Positions 16,860-26,389 of a DNA stretch of 61,099 nucleotides are shown piece after piece. The stretch is from the NCBI RefSeq assembly GCF_000227295.1, contig NZ_JH165054.1, forward strand, positions 1-61,099, written 5' to 3'. A program made the position numbers and the translations under genes. The stretch comes from Cutibacterium avidum ATCC 25577 (GTDB taxonomy: Bacteria > Actinomycetota > Actinomycetes > Propionibacteriales > Propionibacteriaceae). The number at the start of each line of letters is the position of its first letter. Within the stretch, counting starts at the first letter, position 1. Below the pieces are notes generated by a model. The model worked only from the letters and a program-made list of their open reading frames with translations. It searched no databases and was not told where the DNA came from.

Positions 16860-18158
16860 TCAGCGCTCACTACGAGGAACCCACGGCGTGGAGACCGGAC
16901 CGTCGTAAAGCTCACGCGGCCGGGAGATCCTCGTCATCGGGTCCTCGGCGACCTCCTTCCAGTGCGCAATCCAGCCGGCCATACGGCCAATGGCGAACAT
17001 GACGGTGAACATGTTGAGCGGAATCCCCAGGGCCCTCAACACGATTCCTGAGTAGAAGTCCACGTTCGGGTAGAGCCTGCGCTCGACGAAGTAGTCGTCA
17101 GCCAGGACGGCCTCCTCGAGTTCCATGGCGACGTCGAGCAGTGGGTCCGGCTTGTGCATGGTCTCCAGCAACGGACCGACAACACCGCGGAGAATCCTCG
17201 CCCTGGGATCCCAGTTGCGGTAAACGCGGTGCCCGAAGCCAGAAATCCTCTCCCCCGAATCCTTGGCCTTTGCCAAATACTGGCGCGGGGAGAGTCCCGA
17301 GTCATGGATACGCTGCAGAGCCCGTACCGCGTTGACGTTGGCACCACCGTGACGGTCCCCCCACAGTGCACACACCCCTGCCGAACACGAGGTGAAGAGG
17401 TTGGCACCGGATGACCCCACCATCCGCACCGTCGATGTCGAACAGTTCTGGCCATGTTCGGCGTGGAGGACGAAGAAGAGGTTGAGGGCCCTCGCGGCAA
17501 TCGGGTCAGGCTCGTAGTCGCGGTACGGCAGGGAGAACATCATGTGCATGAAGTTCTCGACGTACTTGAGGTCGTAGCGCGGGTAGATCGCCGGCTCCCC
17601 GATCGACGCCTTGTACGAGGCTGCCGCGATCGTCCTCACCTTGGACATCAGCTTGGCGGCGGCATCGGTGAAGGATTCCTCATCAGTGATGCGCGGGCGG
17701 TCATGGGTACTCATCGCATTAATCATCGACGACATGATCGCCATGGGGTGGCCGTTGGGAGGGAAGGCATTGAAGTGCAGATCCATCGACCGGTGCAAAG
17801 CAGAGTACTCGGTCAGCCGTTTCCGGAAATCGTCACGCTGCGCCTCAGTCGGCAGCTCGCCGAAAATGAGCAACCATGCCGTCTCCACGAAGGAGACCTT
17901 CTCCTCGGCAAAGGTCTCGATTGGCAGACCTCTATAGGTGAGCACTCCCTCCTCACCGTCAATCCAGGAGATGGCTGACCGACACGAGGCGGTGTTGGCG
18001 AATGCAGGGTCGAAAGCCGTCACTCCGCCGGTCATCTGACGAAGATCCGAGATGTCGATGACCCTGTCGCCGGTGGTGCCGATGATGACGGGGAGGGAGT
18101 ACTCCTGGCCGTCGAGAATGAGGGTTGCGGTGCCGCGCTGGCTTGGTTTCTGACTCAT
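16860..18158 (-). CDS. gltA: Citrate synthase
   Basis: Condenses oxaloacetate and acetyl-CoA to start the TCA cycle. The 432-residue length is that of type II citrate synthase. FVLHAEHGQNCST and SGFGHRVYRNWDPRARIL hold catalytic histidines, and the CoA/citrate region is near the C terminus. GGAGG precedes ATG. It starts 2 bases after the stop of the M20 hydrolase gene, so the two are probably cotranscribed. Confidence 0.95.
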   Translation of the reverse strand: MSQKPSQRGTATLILDGQEYSLPVIIGTTGDRVIDISDLRQMTGGVTAFDPAFANTASCRSAISWIDGEEGVLTYRGLPIETFAEEKVSFVETAWLLIFGELPTEAQRDDFRKRLTEYSALHRSMDLHFNAFPPNGHPMAIMSSMINAMSTHDRPRITDEESFTDAAAKLMSKVRTIAAASYKASIGEPAIYPRYDLKYVENFMHMMFSLPYRDYEPDPIAARALNLFFVLHAEHGQNCSTSTVRMVGSSGANLFTSCSAGVCALWGDRHGGANVNAVRALQRIHDSGLSPRQYLAKAKDSGERISGFGHRVYRNWDPRARILRGVVGPLLETMHKPDPLLDVAMELEEAVLADDYFVERRLYPNVDFYSGIVLRALGIPLNMFTVMFAIGRMAGWIAHWKEVAEDPMTRISRPRELYDGPVSTPWVPRSER

Positions 18159-18160
18159 CG

Positions 18161-19525
18161 TCAGGCCTCCTGCAGGATGTGATCGACGACTTTGGCGCCG
18201 AAGACGAGGGAGCCCACCGGGACTCTCTCGTCGACGCCGTGGAACAGACTGATGAAGTCGAAGTCGGCAGGAAGCTGCAGTGGGGTGCAGCCGTAGCAGT
18301 TGATGCGACGGCCGTCCGGGAGGACGGCGAACCCCTTGGCGTCGGTTCCTGCCGAGTTGAGGTAGGGCAGCACGACAGCTCCCGGATCCTCGGCGTCAAT
18401 GGCGCGATGGATGGCGTCGACAGCTGACCCTTCGAAGGGCGCTGCCGCGGCAGGTTTGAGGGAGATCGTCTCGAAATCGATCCCGGGACCAGCCAAGGAC
18501 TTGATCGTCGAGATCATCTCCTCTTCAGCCCCGGGAATGAAGCGGGCGTCAATCTCGGCGCTGGCCCGAGTCGGCACAACGTTGACCTTGTACCCGGCTG
18601 ACAGCACCGTCGTGGTGACGTTGTGGGAGCAGCACGCGGCAACCATGCGGGACAGCGGCCCAATCGGTGCGAGGCTCGACTCAAGGTCGTCCCGGTCGAT
18701 CGTCAGACCCCACATCTCGGAAACCTCGGCGAGGAACTCCTCCTGCACGGGGTGGCCCAGGTCGGGCCATTGATGGGAATCAATGCGCGACAGGGCTTTC
18801 AGCAAGTGGCCGACCGCGTTGTCCGGGTTGCGCATGGAGCCGTGACCGGCGCTGCCGGTGGCACTCATTCGGAACCACCACAGGCCCTTCTCGGCCGACT
18901 GGACGACGTAGACCCGCTTGCCCCCAGGGGTCGTCAGGGAGAACCCACCCACCTCGCTGATAGCCTCGGTGACGCCGTCGAAGATCTCCGGATGGTTGGC
19001 ACCCATCCAGGTGGATCCGAGCGTGCCGGATGCCTCCTCGTCAGCGAACATGATGAAGCGAATCGGACGCGACGGCACCTCACCGCGACGATGACGGGCT
19101 CGGATGGCTGAGAGCACCATCGCGAGAAAACCTTTCATGTCGATGGCTCCCCTGCCCCACATGCAGTTGTCGTGGACCTCGCCGGACAACGGGTGATGGG
19201 TCCAGTCCTCGGCTTCGAACGGCACGGTGTCGCTGTGGCCGTGAAGCAACAGGGCAGGACGACTCATGTCAGTACCTTCGGGTGCCCACTCGGCGACCAG
19301 GGTGGCTCGGCCGGGCTCGGACTCGTAGATCGAGACGTCCACCCCGATCTCGTCCAGGAGCTCGGAGACGTAGCGACACATGTCGACCTCGCCACGAGCG
19401 TCTTGTGGACCAAAGTTCTGCGAGTCGATCTGAATCATGCGCGAGCAGATGTCGACCACCTCGGCCTGCGGACTGTTCGGCCCGTCGACAAGGTCTTCGA
19501 GAGGCATGCTGAAGAGATCTGACAT
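18161..19525 (-). CDS. M20-family metallohydrolase
   Basis: A zinc-dependent amide hydrolase, 454 residues, probably cytoplasmic. Metal ligands sit in HGHSDTVPFE, WGRGAIDMKGFLAM and DEEASGTLGS; a central dimerisation domain (about 210-330) follows the M20 pattern. It could be a dipeptidase, carboxypeptidase or N-acyl-amino-acid deacylase. It is upstream of and coupled to gltA. No ribosome binding site is visible before ATG, so the message may be leaderless. Confidence 0.88.
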   Translation of the reverse strand: MSDLFSMPLEDLVDGPNSPQAEVVDICSRMIQIDSQNFGPQDARGEVDMCRYVSELLDEIGVDVSIYESEPGRATLVAEWAPEGTDMSRPALLLHGHSDTVPFEAEDWTHHPLSGEVHDNCMWGRGAIDMKGFLAMVLSAIRARHRRGEVPSRPIRFIMFADEEASGTLGSTWMGANHPEIFDGVTEAISEVGGFSLTTPGGKRVYVVQSAEKGLWWFRMSATGSAGHGSMRNPDNAVGHLLKALSRIDSHQWPDLGHPVQEEFLAEVSEMWGLTIDRDDLESSLAPIGPLSRMVAACCSHNVTTTVLSAGYKVNVVPTRASAEIDARFIPGAEEEMISTIKSLAGPGIDFETISLKPAAAAPFEGSAVDAIHRAIDAEDPGAVVLPYLNSAGTDAKGFAVLPDGRRINCYGCTPLQLPADFDFISLFHGVDERVPVGSLVFGAKVVDHILQEA

Positions 19526-19664
19526 GCCGCGATTGTGTCACCGACCGGGGTTTCCACTGTCATCAGGGACACTCGATGGACGCCGATTTGCATCGTGGCG
19601 CGAACTTCTACTAAAGTCCCGTGACTGTCCGGTTCGACGCATGAGCGAAGAACCGGAAACCCGA

Positions 19665-19750
19665 GTCCGGGTGGCGGAATTGGTAGACGCGCTAGCTTGA
19701 GGTGCTAGTGGCCGATTAAGGCTGTGGAGGTTCAAGTCCTCTCTCGGACA
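19665..19750 (+). tRNA. tRNA-Leu (anticodon GAG)
   Basis: A class II tRNA. Acceptor GTCCGGG pairs with CTCGGAC, with discriminator A at 19750. The anticodon stem CTAGC/GCTAG holds the loop TTGAGGT with anticodon GAG (19699-19701), reading CUU and CUC. A long variable arm follows. The T loop is TTCAAGT. CCA is not encoded. Confidence 0.96.
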
Positions 19751-19755
19751 CAACA

Positions 19756-19788
19756 AACCCCGTCTGACTGAACAAGTCAGACGGGGTT
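19756..19788 (+). terminator. Terminator after tRNA-Leu
   Basis: A 14-bp perfect stem (AACCCCGTCTGACT and complement) with a 5-base loop, then CACTTTTC. Confidence 0.8.
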
Positions 19789-19850
19789 CACTTTTCACCC
19801 CATTCGCGTGTTCACCCCTTGAGGAGTAACCGGCCCCTCGCGTCACCATC

Positions 19851-19866
19851 TGTGATATTTATCACC
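19851..19866. promoter_or_regulatory. CRP/GlxR-type operator upstream of the secreted hydrolase
   Basis: TGTGATATTTATCACC fits TGTGA-N6-TCAC(A), the site of CRP/GlxR-type cAMP regulators. It lies 205 bases before the hydrolase start, in the 282-base gap after the tRNA terminator. The rest of that gap shows no gene I can support. Confidence 0.45.
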
Positions 19867-20070
19867 GTGAATACACATGAAAGGCTCACTTCGGTCCACC
19901 CTTCGTGGATGTGGACAGATTCCTTCAGTTGAGTTTCCGTCTGTGCACGAAAGACCAACTCTGCCGTTCAGCCCACCATCACGAACCCCTCGGCTCATAT
20001 TGTCCTGGGCATCCGCGGTGGCCGTCACTCAAGGATGAGACGGGCACGCACGACGCGAAGGAGCATCTTG

Positions 20071-21201
20071 ATGTCATTCCCACGCAAACTCAGCGCACTG
20101 ACGATTGCCGGCACCATGGCAGTGACTGGCGTGACCATTGCGACCCCAGCCATGGCTGCTCCTGAAGGTGGTTCTCAGCCTGCCGCTGCCCCGGCGACCG
20201 ACCAGGTGAAGAAGGAGACCGGCTACTTCAAGACCACTGACAAGCTCGGGACCAAGCTCTTCTACCGCAAGGACATCGTCCCCAACGCCAAGGGGGCCGT
20301 CGTCCTGGTCCACGGTCTCATGGAGAATTCCTCCAACTACGAGTACCTGACCAAGAGCCTCACCAAGGCCGGCTACAGCGTCTACCGTTTCGACAACCGT
20401 GGTCACGGCCGTAGCGCTGCCCCGTACGTCAACAACGCCATTCCGCGTGGCCAGTTCGATGACTGGTGGAACATCGAGTCCGACATTCACCAAGTCGTCC
20501 AGACCGCGCACGAGGAGAACGCCGACAAGAAGGTCTTCCTCCTCGGCCACTCGATGGGCGGCATCGCCGTTCAGTCCTATGGAATAATGTACCCGGGCAC
20601 TGTCGACGGCATCGTCTCCTCCGGTGGCGGTACGTTCGCCAGCGTTGACGGGCCGAACACCGAGGGAGTCACCACCGTGACCCCTGACAACCTCAACTTC
20701 TTCGCCCGCCATGCCCTCCCACAGATCAGCCAGATTCTCCCGATGTCTCACCTGACGGCGTTCAACGGCCAGCTCGCCAAGGCTGCCGTCAAGGATCCCA
20801 AGAGCATCCGGATGCCATCTGGTCCGCTCTCTGCCGGCGTCATCCTCCCTGGCTACCCGGCTTACGGTCTGTGCTCCGATCCCGATGTCCGCATCGACCA
20901 CTGGCAACGTGACCCGCTGTACAACCATTACATGCGTCTCGGTCTGGTCGAGCAGCTCGGTGTCGGCGAGGCCTACAACATCATGAATGCGCATGAGTTC
21001 GACGCCCCGACCCTCATCATGCACGGTGAGAACGATGGCCTCGTGCCAAGCTACTTCGACGTGAACTGGTACAACGCCATCAATTCGAAGGACAAGAAGA
21101 TCATCCAGTGGCACGGCCTCATGCACGAGATCTTCAACGAGCCCACCAAGGACCAGGTCATCAAGACTGCTGTCGACTGGATTGACGCCCACAACAAGTG
21201 A
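20071..21201 (+). CDS. Secreted alpha/beta hydrolase, probable lipase or monoacylglycerol lipase
   Basis: A 376-residue secreted protein. It has a Sec signal peptide of about 33 residues (MSFPRKLSALTIAGTMAVTG, cleavage after AMA). Next come the alpha/beta hydrolase start GAVVLVHGLMENSSNYEYL, oxyanion and Ser elbow GHSMGGIA, Asp in LIMHGENDGLVP and His in HGLMHEIFNE. This resembles the Hydrolase_4 (lysophospholipase-like) family. ATG at 20071 has AAGGAG 7 bases upstream. Skin propionibacteria secrete lipases acting on sebum, so a similar role is plausible but unproven. Confidence 0.88.
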   Translation: MSFPRKLSALTIAGTMAVTGVTIATPAMAAPEGGSQPAAAPATDQVKKETGYFKTTDKLGTKLFYRKDIVPNAKGAVVLVHGLMENSSNYEYLTKSLTKAGYSVYRFDNRGHGRSAAPYVNNAIPRGQFDDWWNIESDIHQVVQTAHEENADKKVFLLGHSMGGIAVQSYGIMYPGTVDGIVSSGGGTFASVDGPNTEGVTTVTPDNLNFFARHALPQISQILPMSHLTAFNGQLAKAAVKDPKSIRMPSGPLSAGVILPGYPAYGLCSDPDVRIDHWQRDPLYNHYMRLGLVEQLGVGEAYNIMNAHEFDAPTLIMHGENDGLVPSYFDVNWYNAINSKDKKIIQWHGLMHEIFNEPTKDQVIKTAVDWIDAHNK

Positions 21202-21228
21202 ACTTGATCCGGCCTATTCTCTGACGAG

Positions 21229-21262
21229 GGCTGCGTCTCCCACACCTCGCGGGAACGCAGCC
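21229..21262 (+). terminator. Terminator of the secreted hydrolase
   Basis: GGCTGCGT and ACGCAGCC form an 8-bp stem with an 18-base loop, followed by TTTGTTGT. Confidence 0.7.
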
Positions 21263-21475
21263 TTTGTTGTGTCGGCATGCGACACGAACTCACACCAGTT
21301 CGCATGCTTCAGTTCTCAGGCCCTTCTCAGTCCTGTTCTAGATCATGAACAACCGTGTTCGTGGGCCCAGATCACCCGTACAACACGAACCACTGGTCAG
21401 ACTTGGGTTACCCAGTAAAATATAAATACGCCCCGGGCTGATCAGCGGTCCTGGGACTGACGAAAGGAGCCACTC

Positions 21476-21691
21476 GTGGGCCTCAGCGACAAGATCAAGA
21501 GCAAGAGCGACGAGCTCGTCGGTGCTGCCAAGGAGAAGATCGGAGATGTGACCGACAACGCCGATCTCCAGGGCGAGGGCGCCGATCAGAAGGCCAGCGG
21601 CAAGGTGGACCAGAAGGTGGATGACGCCAAGGACAAGGCGACTGACCTCAAGCACGACGTCCAGGCTGCTACCGACAAGCTGAAGGACTGA
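21476..21691 (+). CDS. CsbD-like stress protein
   Basis: A 71-residue, highly charged protein of the CsbD type (MGLSDKIKSKSDELVGAAKE, then GDVTDNADLQGEGADQK). It is rich in Lys, Asp and Ala and predicted to be helical or disordered. Homologues are general stress proteins under alternative sigma factors in Bacillus; the biochemical role is unknown. GTG start with AAGGAG upstream. The region just before is AT-rich (AAAATATAAATAC) and likely holds the promoter. A strong terminator follows directly. Confidence 0.85.
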   Translation: MGLSDKIKSKSDELVGAAKEKIGDVTDNADLQGEGADQKASGKVDQKVDDAKDKATDLKHDVQAATDKLKD

Positions 21692-21699
21692 CAACTGAC

Positions 21700-21726
21700 G
21701 GGCCGGGCACATGAGGTGCCCGGCCC
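21700..21726 (+). terminator. Terminator of the CsbD-like gene
   Basis: GGGCCGGGCAC and GTGCCCGGCCC form an 11-bp stem with a 5-base loop, followed by TTTA. Confidence 0.85.
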
Positions 21727-21740
21727 TTTACCATGTCCTC

Positions 21741-22262
21741 ATGACGATCACGGCACGGCGTTACCTCGACAACTCCATCGGGGTGTTGACGCTCACCGCG
21801 ACCCCGCAAGGGCTGGCCCAGGTCACGTTCGGCGAGGCACCAGCACCATTGACCGTCCATGAACCGTCCGAGCAACACCACATCTGCGAGGGAATCCTCG
21901 ACGACGCCGCCCACCAGTTCAGCGAGTACCTCTCCGGCTCCCGAACTGCTTTCAGTCTCCCCCTCGACCTGTCGGGAGCGACAGCCTTCCAACGAGCCGT
22001 CATCAACGGGCTACTCACGATTCCCTACGCCCAGACCATCAGCTATCGCGACCTGGCCACCCTCATCGGGCGTCCACAGGCCTCCCGAGCGGTCGGCAAC
22101 GCCTGTGCCACGAATCCATTGCCGATCGTCATCCCTTGTCACCGGATCCTACGTAGTGATGGCAAGCTCGGGGGTTACCTTGGCGGCCGAACCATCAAGC
22201 GTTTCCTGTTGGACATGGAAATCCGTCATGGTGCCATCACCTCCGATTGCCGACCAATGTGA
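21741..22262 (+). CDS. ogt: Methylated-DNA--protein-cysteine methyltransferase
   Basis: Suicide repair protein that removes alkyl groups from O6-alkylguanine. The acceptor-cysteine motif IVIPCHRIL is followed by KLGGYLGG; the DNA-binding helix is seen in GRPQASRAVGNA. ATG at 21741 gives 173 residues. No ribosome binding site is visible and the start is 14 bases after the CsbD terminator, so the message may be leaderless. Its 3' end overlaps the convergent dprA by 26 bases. Confidence 0.93.
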   Translation: MTITARRYLDNSIGVLTLTATPQGLAQVTFGEAPAPLTVHEPSEQHHICEGILDDAAHQFSEYLSGSRTAFSLPLDLSGATAFQRAVINGLLTIPYAQTISYRDLATLIGRPQASRAVGNACATNPLPIVIPCHRILRSDGKLGGYLGGRTIKRFLLDMEIRHGAITSDCRPM

Positions 22263-23376
22263 CCGACCACGTACCATCCAGGCAACATGCCGCCATGCCC
22301 AGCTGCTCGAGGACCGTCAACGCGGCTGAGCACTGAGCCACAGACACTCCCACCGACGCAGACAACTCGTCCATCCCACAAGATCCATGAGCCGGGAGCG
22401 CCTCGTGCACGGCCAGCTCCGTGGCATCCAGGACATCCGTGGGAAGACTGCGACCTTCCGGTCTTTCGGGTTCAGGAGCAAGTTCTCCGACGATCCCGCG
22501 GACATCCTCGGCATCGCGCACCAAGATCGCCTCACCGTCACGGATGAGCTTGTTCGTACCGGTCGACCTGCTCGAGGTCACGGGACCGGGGACAGCCATG
22601 ACTGCCCGGCCCAGAGCATTCGCCCATGAGACGGTGTTGATCGCCCCCGATCGCCACCCTGCCTCGACAATGACGGTTCCTGTCGTCAGCGCAGCAATGA
22701 GACGATTCCTGGCCAAGAATCCCGGACGCGTTGGATGCCGGCCTGGTGGCATTTCCGAGACCAAGGCGCCCGTTTCGGCAATGCGTTCCAGCACCGCGGC
22801 ATTTCCCCTCGGGTACAAGACGTCAAGCCCACATGCCAGGACTCCGATCGTCTTCTCGTTGACGCACAAGGTGCCTCGATGCGCAGCGACGTCGATCCCG
22901 AATGCGCCACCGGAGACGATGACCTGACGACCGGTCCCGTCGCTGTGTCCCTGAGCAAGATGGTGGGCCATCTCCATCGCGACATCCTGGCCATAGCTCG
23001 TCGCAGCTCGGCAGCCGACGATGGCGACCGACCGCTCAGACGCCTCATTGACGCGTGTCGGGCCAAGAACCCACAACCCGATGGGAACCCCACCCATTCC
23101 TGACTTCCCCACCCACGAGAGGTCATCGAGCCCAACGGGCCACTCCTCGTCTCCGGGGATGAGGAACCTCATCATGGCTTTCTCCGACCGGGCCACCACC
23201 TGGTCGACATCCGTCCCTCTGGCTCGCTCGTACCATCTCTCGTCCACATCGGTCAGCAGGCGGTGCCACATCTCTTCGGCCGTCATGTCCAGCAATCGCC
23301 GCGCCGTGACGCTGTCCCCAGGCTGGACGACTGTTGTCAGGGCAGCTCGCGCCACCCTCTCGTTGTCCCATGTCAT
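22237..23376 (-). CDS. dprA: DNA-processing protein DprA
   Basis: Binds incoming single-stranded DNA and loads RecA in transformation. The Rossmann-like core shows SVAIVGCRAATSYG, VSGGAFGIDVAAHRGTL, GVLACGLDVLYPRGN and PGRHPTRPGFLARNRLIAAL. An N-terminal helical segment and a C-terminal winged helix (GMDELSASVGVSVAQCSAAL) flank it. 379 residues is normal. It overlaps comM by 4 bases. Its presence does not prove competence, since many non-competent bacteria keep it. Confidence 0.95.
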   Translation of the reverse strand: MTWDNERVARAALTTVVQPGDSVTARRLLDMTAEEMWHRLLTDVDERWYERARGTDVDQVVARSEKAMMRFLIPGDEEWPVGLDDLSWVGKSGMGGVPIGLWVLGPTRVNEASERSVAIVGCRAATSYGQDVAMEMAHHLAQGHSDGTGRQVIVSGGAFGIDVAAHRGTLCVNEKTIGVLACGLDVLYPRGNAAVLERIAETGALVSEMPPGRHPTRPGFLARNRLIAALTTGTVIVEAGWRSGAINTVSWANALGRAVMAVPGPVTSSRSTGTNKLIRDGEAILVRDAEDVRGIVGELAPEPERPEGRSLPTDVLDATELAVHEALPAHGSCGMDELSASVGVSVAQCSAALTVLEQLGMAACCLDGTWSVTLVGNRR

Positions 23377-24896
23377 AACAATCGTCCTCGTCTCATCCCC
23401 ATGGCCTCAGCAACACATGCCTTGTCCACCTCGTCCTTGCCCTCCAAATCGGCCACGGTCCATGCGATTCGCAGCACCTTGTCCACGCCGCGGGCTGTCA
23501 GCCGACCGGTCGTCAGGGCGTCTTCGATGATGCGAGTGGCATCATTGGCCGGGAGCTTCTGGCGAAGCACCTTCCCCGGCACCTCGGCATTGCATTTCCA
23601 TGGCCTCCCCTCCCAGCGACGCGCAGCCCTCAGCCGGGCTTCTGCCACCCGGTCGTGCACGACGGCGCTGGACTCCCCTGCGGGCAACGTTGAGGCGTCA
23701 AGCAGGTGCGCCGAGGTCAGCGGGCGCATCCGTACCGTCACGTCGACTCGGTCGAGGATCGGGCCGGAGAGCCGACCCGAATACCGTTGGACCTGTTGTG
23801 GAGTGCAGGTACACCGACCGGATGGGTCGTCAGCCATCCCGCACGGGCACGGGTTGAGTGCCATGACGAGCTGAAACCGAGCTGGGAACGTCGTGTGGGC
23901 CTGAGAACGGCCAATGATGATCTCCCCCGTCTCCAAGGGCCCACGCAGCGAATCGAGGACCTTGGGGGCAAATTCCGGGGCCTCGTCGAGAAAGAGGACG
24001 CCGCGGTGCGCCAAGGAGATGGCACCTGGCTGGGCAATCCGTGCTCCTCCGCCGACCATGGCAGCCATCGACACGGAATGGTGTGGTTGTGCCAACGGTG
24101 GCCTGGTCATGAGACGCCCACTCCCCCGGCCTGCCAAGGAGTGCAGAGCCGTCACCTCGAGGGCGTCCCGGTGATCCAGGCGGGGAAGGATCCCGGGCAG
24201 CCGTCGTGCCAGCATCGACTTCCCGCATCCAGGTGCGCCGCGAAGGAGGATGTGGTGGCGTCCGGCTGCCGCCACTTCAAGGGCGCGGCGTGCTTCGTGT
24301 TGGCCGATCACCTCTGCCAGATCTACCAGACCTGGATCAGCATCGGCGGCGTCAGTCACGGGTTCCTCAGTCGCCAGTACCGGACGGCCGTGCAGGACCT
24401 CGACGACATCACGGAGATGGCCGACCGGCCAGATCGTCACCCCCTGCACCAACCGGGCCTCGGCATACTGGCCGGACGGCACCACGGCACATTCGAACCC
24501 TGCCTCGCGAGCCGCCAACAATGCCGGGAGTACCCCACGCACTGGTCGTACCCGCCCGTCAAGCCCCAGTTCCCCCATGAGAACCGTCGACCCGAGCAGG
24601 GTCTGCGGGATCTTTCCATCCGCAGCCAGGGTCGCAGCGGCAATGGCGAGATCGAAGTGAGTTCCGGCCTTCGGCAGGCCAGCGGGGGTGAGGTTGATCG
24701 TCAGGACGTTGCTCGGCCAGGACATGCCGGTGGCACCAACCGCAGCCCGACACCGATCCCGAGCCTCGTGCAGGGCCATGTCCGGAAGGCCGACGAGTAC
24801 CGTACGCGGCAGGCCCGACGATATGGCCGTCTCCACCTCGACCAAGCAGCCTTCCAACCCCATCAGGGCAACCGACCATGCGCTTGCCCCGGTCAC
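23373..24896 (-). CDS. comM: YifB/ComM family Mg-chelatase-like AAA+ ATPase
   Basis: AAA+ helicase-like protein; ComM of Gram-negatives drives branch migration during transformation. The 507-residue protein has an N-terminal ChlI-type domain (residues 1-170), Walker [19 protein letters not shown], Walker [14 protein letters not shown], and a zinc-finger-like Cys cluster (NPCPCG, then CTCTPQQ). It is coupled by 4-base overlaps to yraN upstream and dprA downstream. Confidence 0.95.
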   Translation of the reverse strand: MTGASAWSVALMGLEGCLVEVETAISSGLPRTVLVGLPDMALHEARDRCRAAVGATGMSWPSNVLTINLTPAGLPKAGTHFDLAIAAATLAADGKIPQTLLGSTVLMGELGLDGRVRPVRGVLPALLAAREAGFECAVVPSGQYAEARLVQGVTIWPVGHLRDVVEVLHGRPVLATEEPVTDAADADPGLVDLAEVIGQHEARRALEVAAAGRHHILLRGAPGCGKSMLARRLPGILPRLDHRDALEVTALHSLAGRGSGRLMTRPPLAQPHHSVSMAAMVGGGARIAQPGAISLAHRGVLFLDEAPEFAPKVLDSLRGPLETGEIIIGRSQAHTTFPARFQLVMALNPCPCGMADDPSGRCTCTPQQVQRYSGRLSGPILDRVDVTVRMRPLTSAHLLDASTLPAGESSAVVHDRVAEARLRAARRWEGRPWKCNAEVPGKVLRQKLPANDATRIIEDALTTGRLTARGVDKVLRIAWTVADLEGKDEVDKACVAEAMGMRRGRLL

Positions 24897-25315
24897 TGGA
24901 TGCCCCGCACATGCGTAATCGTCGGCTGTTCGCCGGGGCGCACCATGACCCCGATGGCGTCGATCCGTACCGAGTGCATTCCTTTCTCCTGGTCGACCAA
25001 CCAGACCAACGCGAGCTCGTGAAGCTTACGGATCTTCGTCGTCGTGATGGATTCCAGGGGATCACCGAATCCAGTGCCGGACCGCGTCTTGACCTCGATG
25101 AAGACGATCGTCCGGTCATCTTGCGCGATGAGGTCGATCTCCCCCACTTGGCACGCCCAGTTTCGGGCGACGATCGTCCACCCGAGGGAATCCACGTACT
25201 GGGCGGCAATGTCCTCACCCCACGCACCGAACGCGAGTCTGCCGCCACGACGCCCACGCAAGGCTGCTCCGCGAGGGGTCGTCAGTTCTGCCGACAACGG
25301 CTTGGGTGTCATCAT
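24893..25315 (-). CDS. YraN/UPF0102 family nuclease-like protein
   Basis: A 140-residue protein with a Holliday-junction-resolvase-like fold. The core has [12 protein letters not shown], the metal-site stretch [21 protein letters not shown] and a C-terminal DAIGVMV. Function is unproven. First gene of yraN-comM-dprA. GGAGG precedes the start, directly beside a perfect dyad. Confidence 0.92.
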   Translation of the reverse strand: MMTPKPLSAELTTPRGAALRGRRGGRLAFGAWGEDIAAQYVDSLGWTIVARNWACQVGEIDLIAQDDRTIVFIEVKTRSGTGFGDPLESITTTKIRKLHELALVWLVDQEKGMHSVRIDAIGVMVRPGEQPTITHVRGIQ

Positions 25316-25325
25316 GCACCACCTC

Positions 25326-25340
25326 CGACAACAGTTGTCG
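25326..25340. promoter_or_regulatory. Perfect dyad at the start of the yraN-comM-dprA operon
   Basis: CGACAACAGTTGTCG is a 6+3+6 perfect inverted repeat. On the minus strand it is followed immediately by the GGAGG of yraN. It could be an operator or an RNA element. It does not fit the actinobacterial LexA box I know. Confidence 0.4.
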
Positions 25341-25426
25341 TCGCAGGAATGCTGATCATTCAGTTATCCACAGACAAATCTGGTCTGCCATGAACACCAT
25401 GAGTTGTCCCCAGACGATGCAGCCAT

Positions 25427-25738
25427 TTACGTGGAGGGAACCTCATCGAAGTCGGGATGCACGATCTCCTCGATCGACACATCGCGGAAGGTGAGGATCT
25501 TGGCGCTCTTGACGAACCTGGACGGCCGATACATGTCCCACACCCAAGCGTCCGCCATGGACACCTCGTAGTAGACGTCACCGCCCTCGGTACGTACCTT
25601 GAGGTCAACGACGTTGCACAGGTAGAACCGTCTCTCGGTCTCCACGGCATACTTGAAGATGCCGACGACGTCCTTGTACTCGCGGTAGAGCTCAAGCTCC
25701 ATGCGGTTCTCGTACTGTTCCAGATCCTCGGCACTCAT
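25427..25738 (-). CDS. DUF2469 family protein
   Basis: A 103-residue acidic protein conserved in actinobacteria (MSAEDLEQYENRMELELYRE start). Function unknown. Its start overlaps the rnhB stop by 4 bases, and the order rnhB-DUF2469-yraN-comM-dprA is the same in mycobacteria and streptomycetes. Confidence 0.92.
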   Translation of the reverse strand: MSAEDLEQYENRMELELYREYKDVVGIFKYAVETERRFYLCNVVDLKVRTEGGDVYYEVSMADAWVWDMYRPSRFVKSAKILTFRDVSIEEIVHPDFDEVPST

Positions 25739-26382
25739 GATGAATGCAGCCTAGCCGCTCGTTGCACATTGCCGTAGCTCATCCGATGTTGGGGTGACGG
25801 CCCCAGCTCCTCCAGACGTCGTTGGTGCAAGGCCGTCGAATATCCCTTGTGCACCGCGAAGTCATAACCAGGAATCTCCTCGTCCATGGCAATCATGATG
25901 CGGTCCCTGGCCACTTTCGCCACGATCGACGCCGCTGCCACGCAGGCGCACACTGCGTCGGCCTTCCACATTCCCAGGTCCGGAACGGTCAGTCCATCCA
26001 CGGGGAACCCGTCTGACAGCACGTACCCTGGCTCGACATCCAACCGTGCGACGGCGCGTCTCAGCCCGCTGATGTCGGCTTCTTGCATGCCCAACCGGTC
26101 GCACTCGTCGGCCTCCACGCGAACCCATGACACGGCCAACGCTTTGTCCATGATGATGTCGAACAGTCGCTCTCGTTTGACGACAGACAAGGTCTTGGAA
26201 TCGGCGAGCCCTTCGATCCGTGATGACCTGCGATCATCGAGGATCACGGAAGCGGCCACCAAAGGCCCGGCGCAGGCTCCCCTGCCGGCCTCGTCACACC
26301 CGGCGACCGGCCCCAGACCTGCTCTCGTCAGGGCCCTTTCATGGCCCATCAGGCCAGGCCCGACGCGCACCGTCACGGCCAT
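25735..26382 (-). CDS. rnhB: Ribonuclease HII
   Basis: Cleaves RNA in RNA-DNA hybrids and at single ribonucleotides in DNA. Catalytic DEAGRG motif in GCDEAGRGACAGPLVAA; LADSKTL and KADAVCACVAAASIVAKVAR follow. ATG at 26382 gives 215 residues and the normal N terminus; the longer open frame upstream runs into lepB in another frame. It starts 7 bases after the lepB stop. Confidence 0.95.
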   Translation of the reverse strand: MAVTVRVGPGLMGHERALTRAGLGPVAGCDEAGRGACAGPLVAASVILDDRRSSRIEGLADSKTLSVVKRERLFDIIMDKALAVSWVRVEADECDRLGMQEADISGLRRAVARLDVEPGYVLSDGFPVDGLTVPDLGMWKADAVCACVAAASIVAKVARDRIMIAMDEEIPGYDFAVHKGYSTALHQRRLEELGPSPQHRMSYGNVQRAARLHSS

Positions 26383-26389
26383 GGCGTCG

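Noticed and set aside
25364-25372. Perfect DnaA box TTATCCACA
   Set aside because: A single box with no AT-rich unwinding region, no cluster of boxes and no dnaA or dnaN nearby; not an origin. It may be chance or a minor DnaA site.
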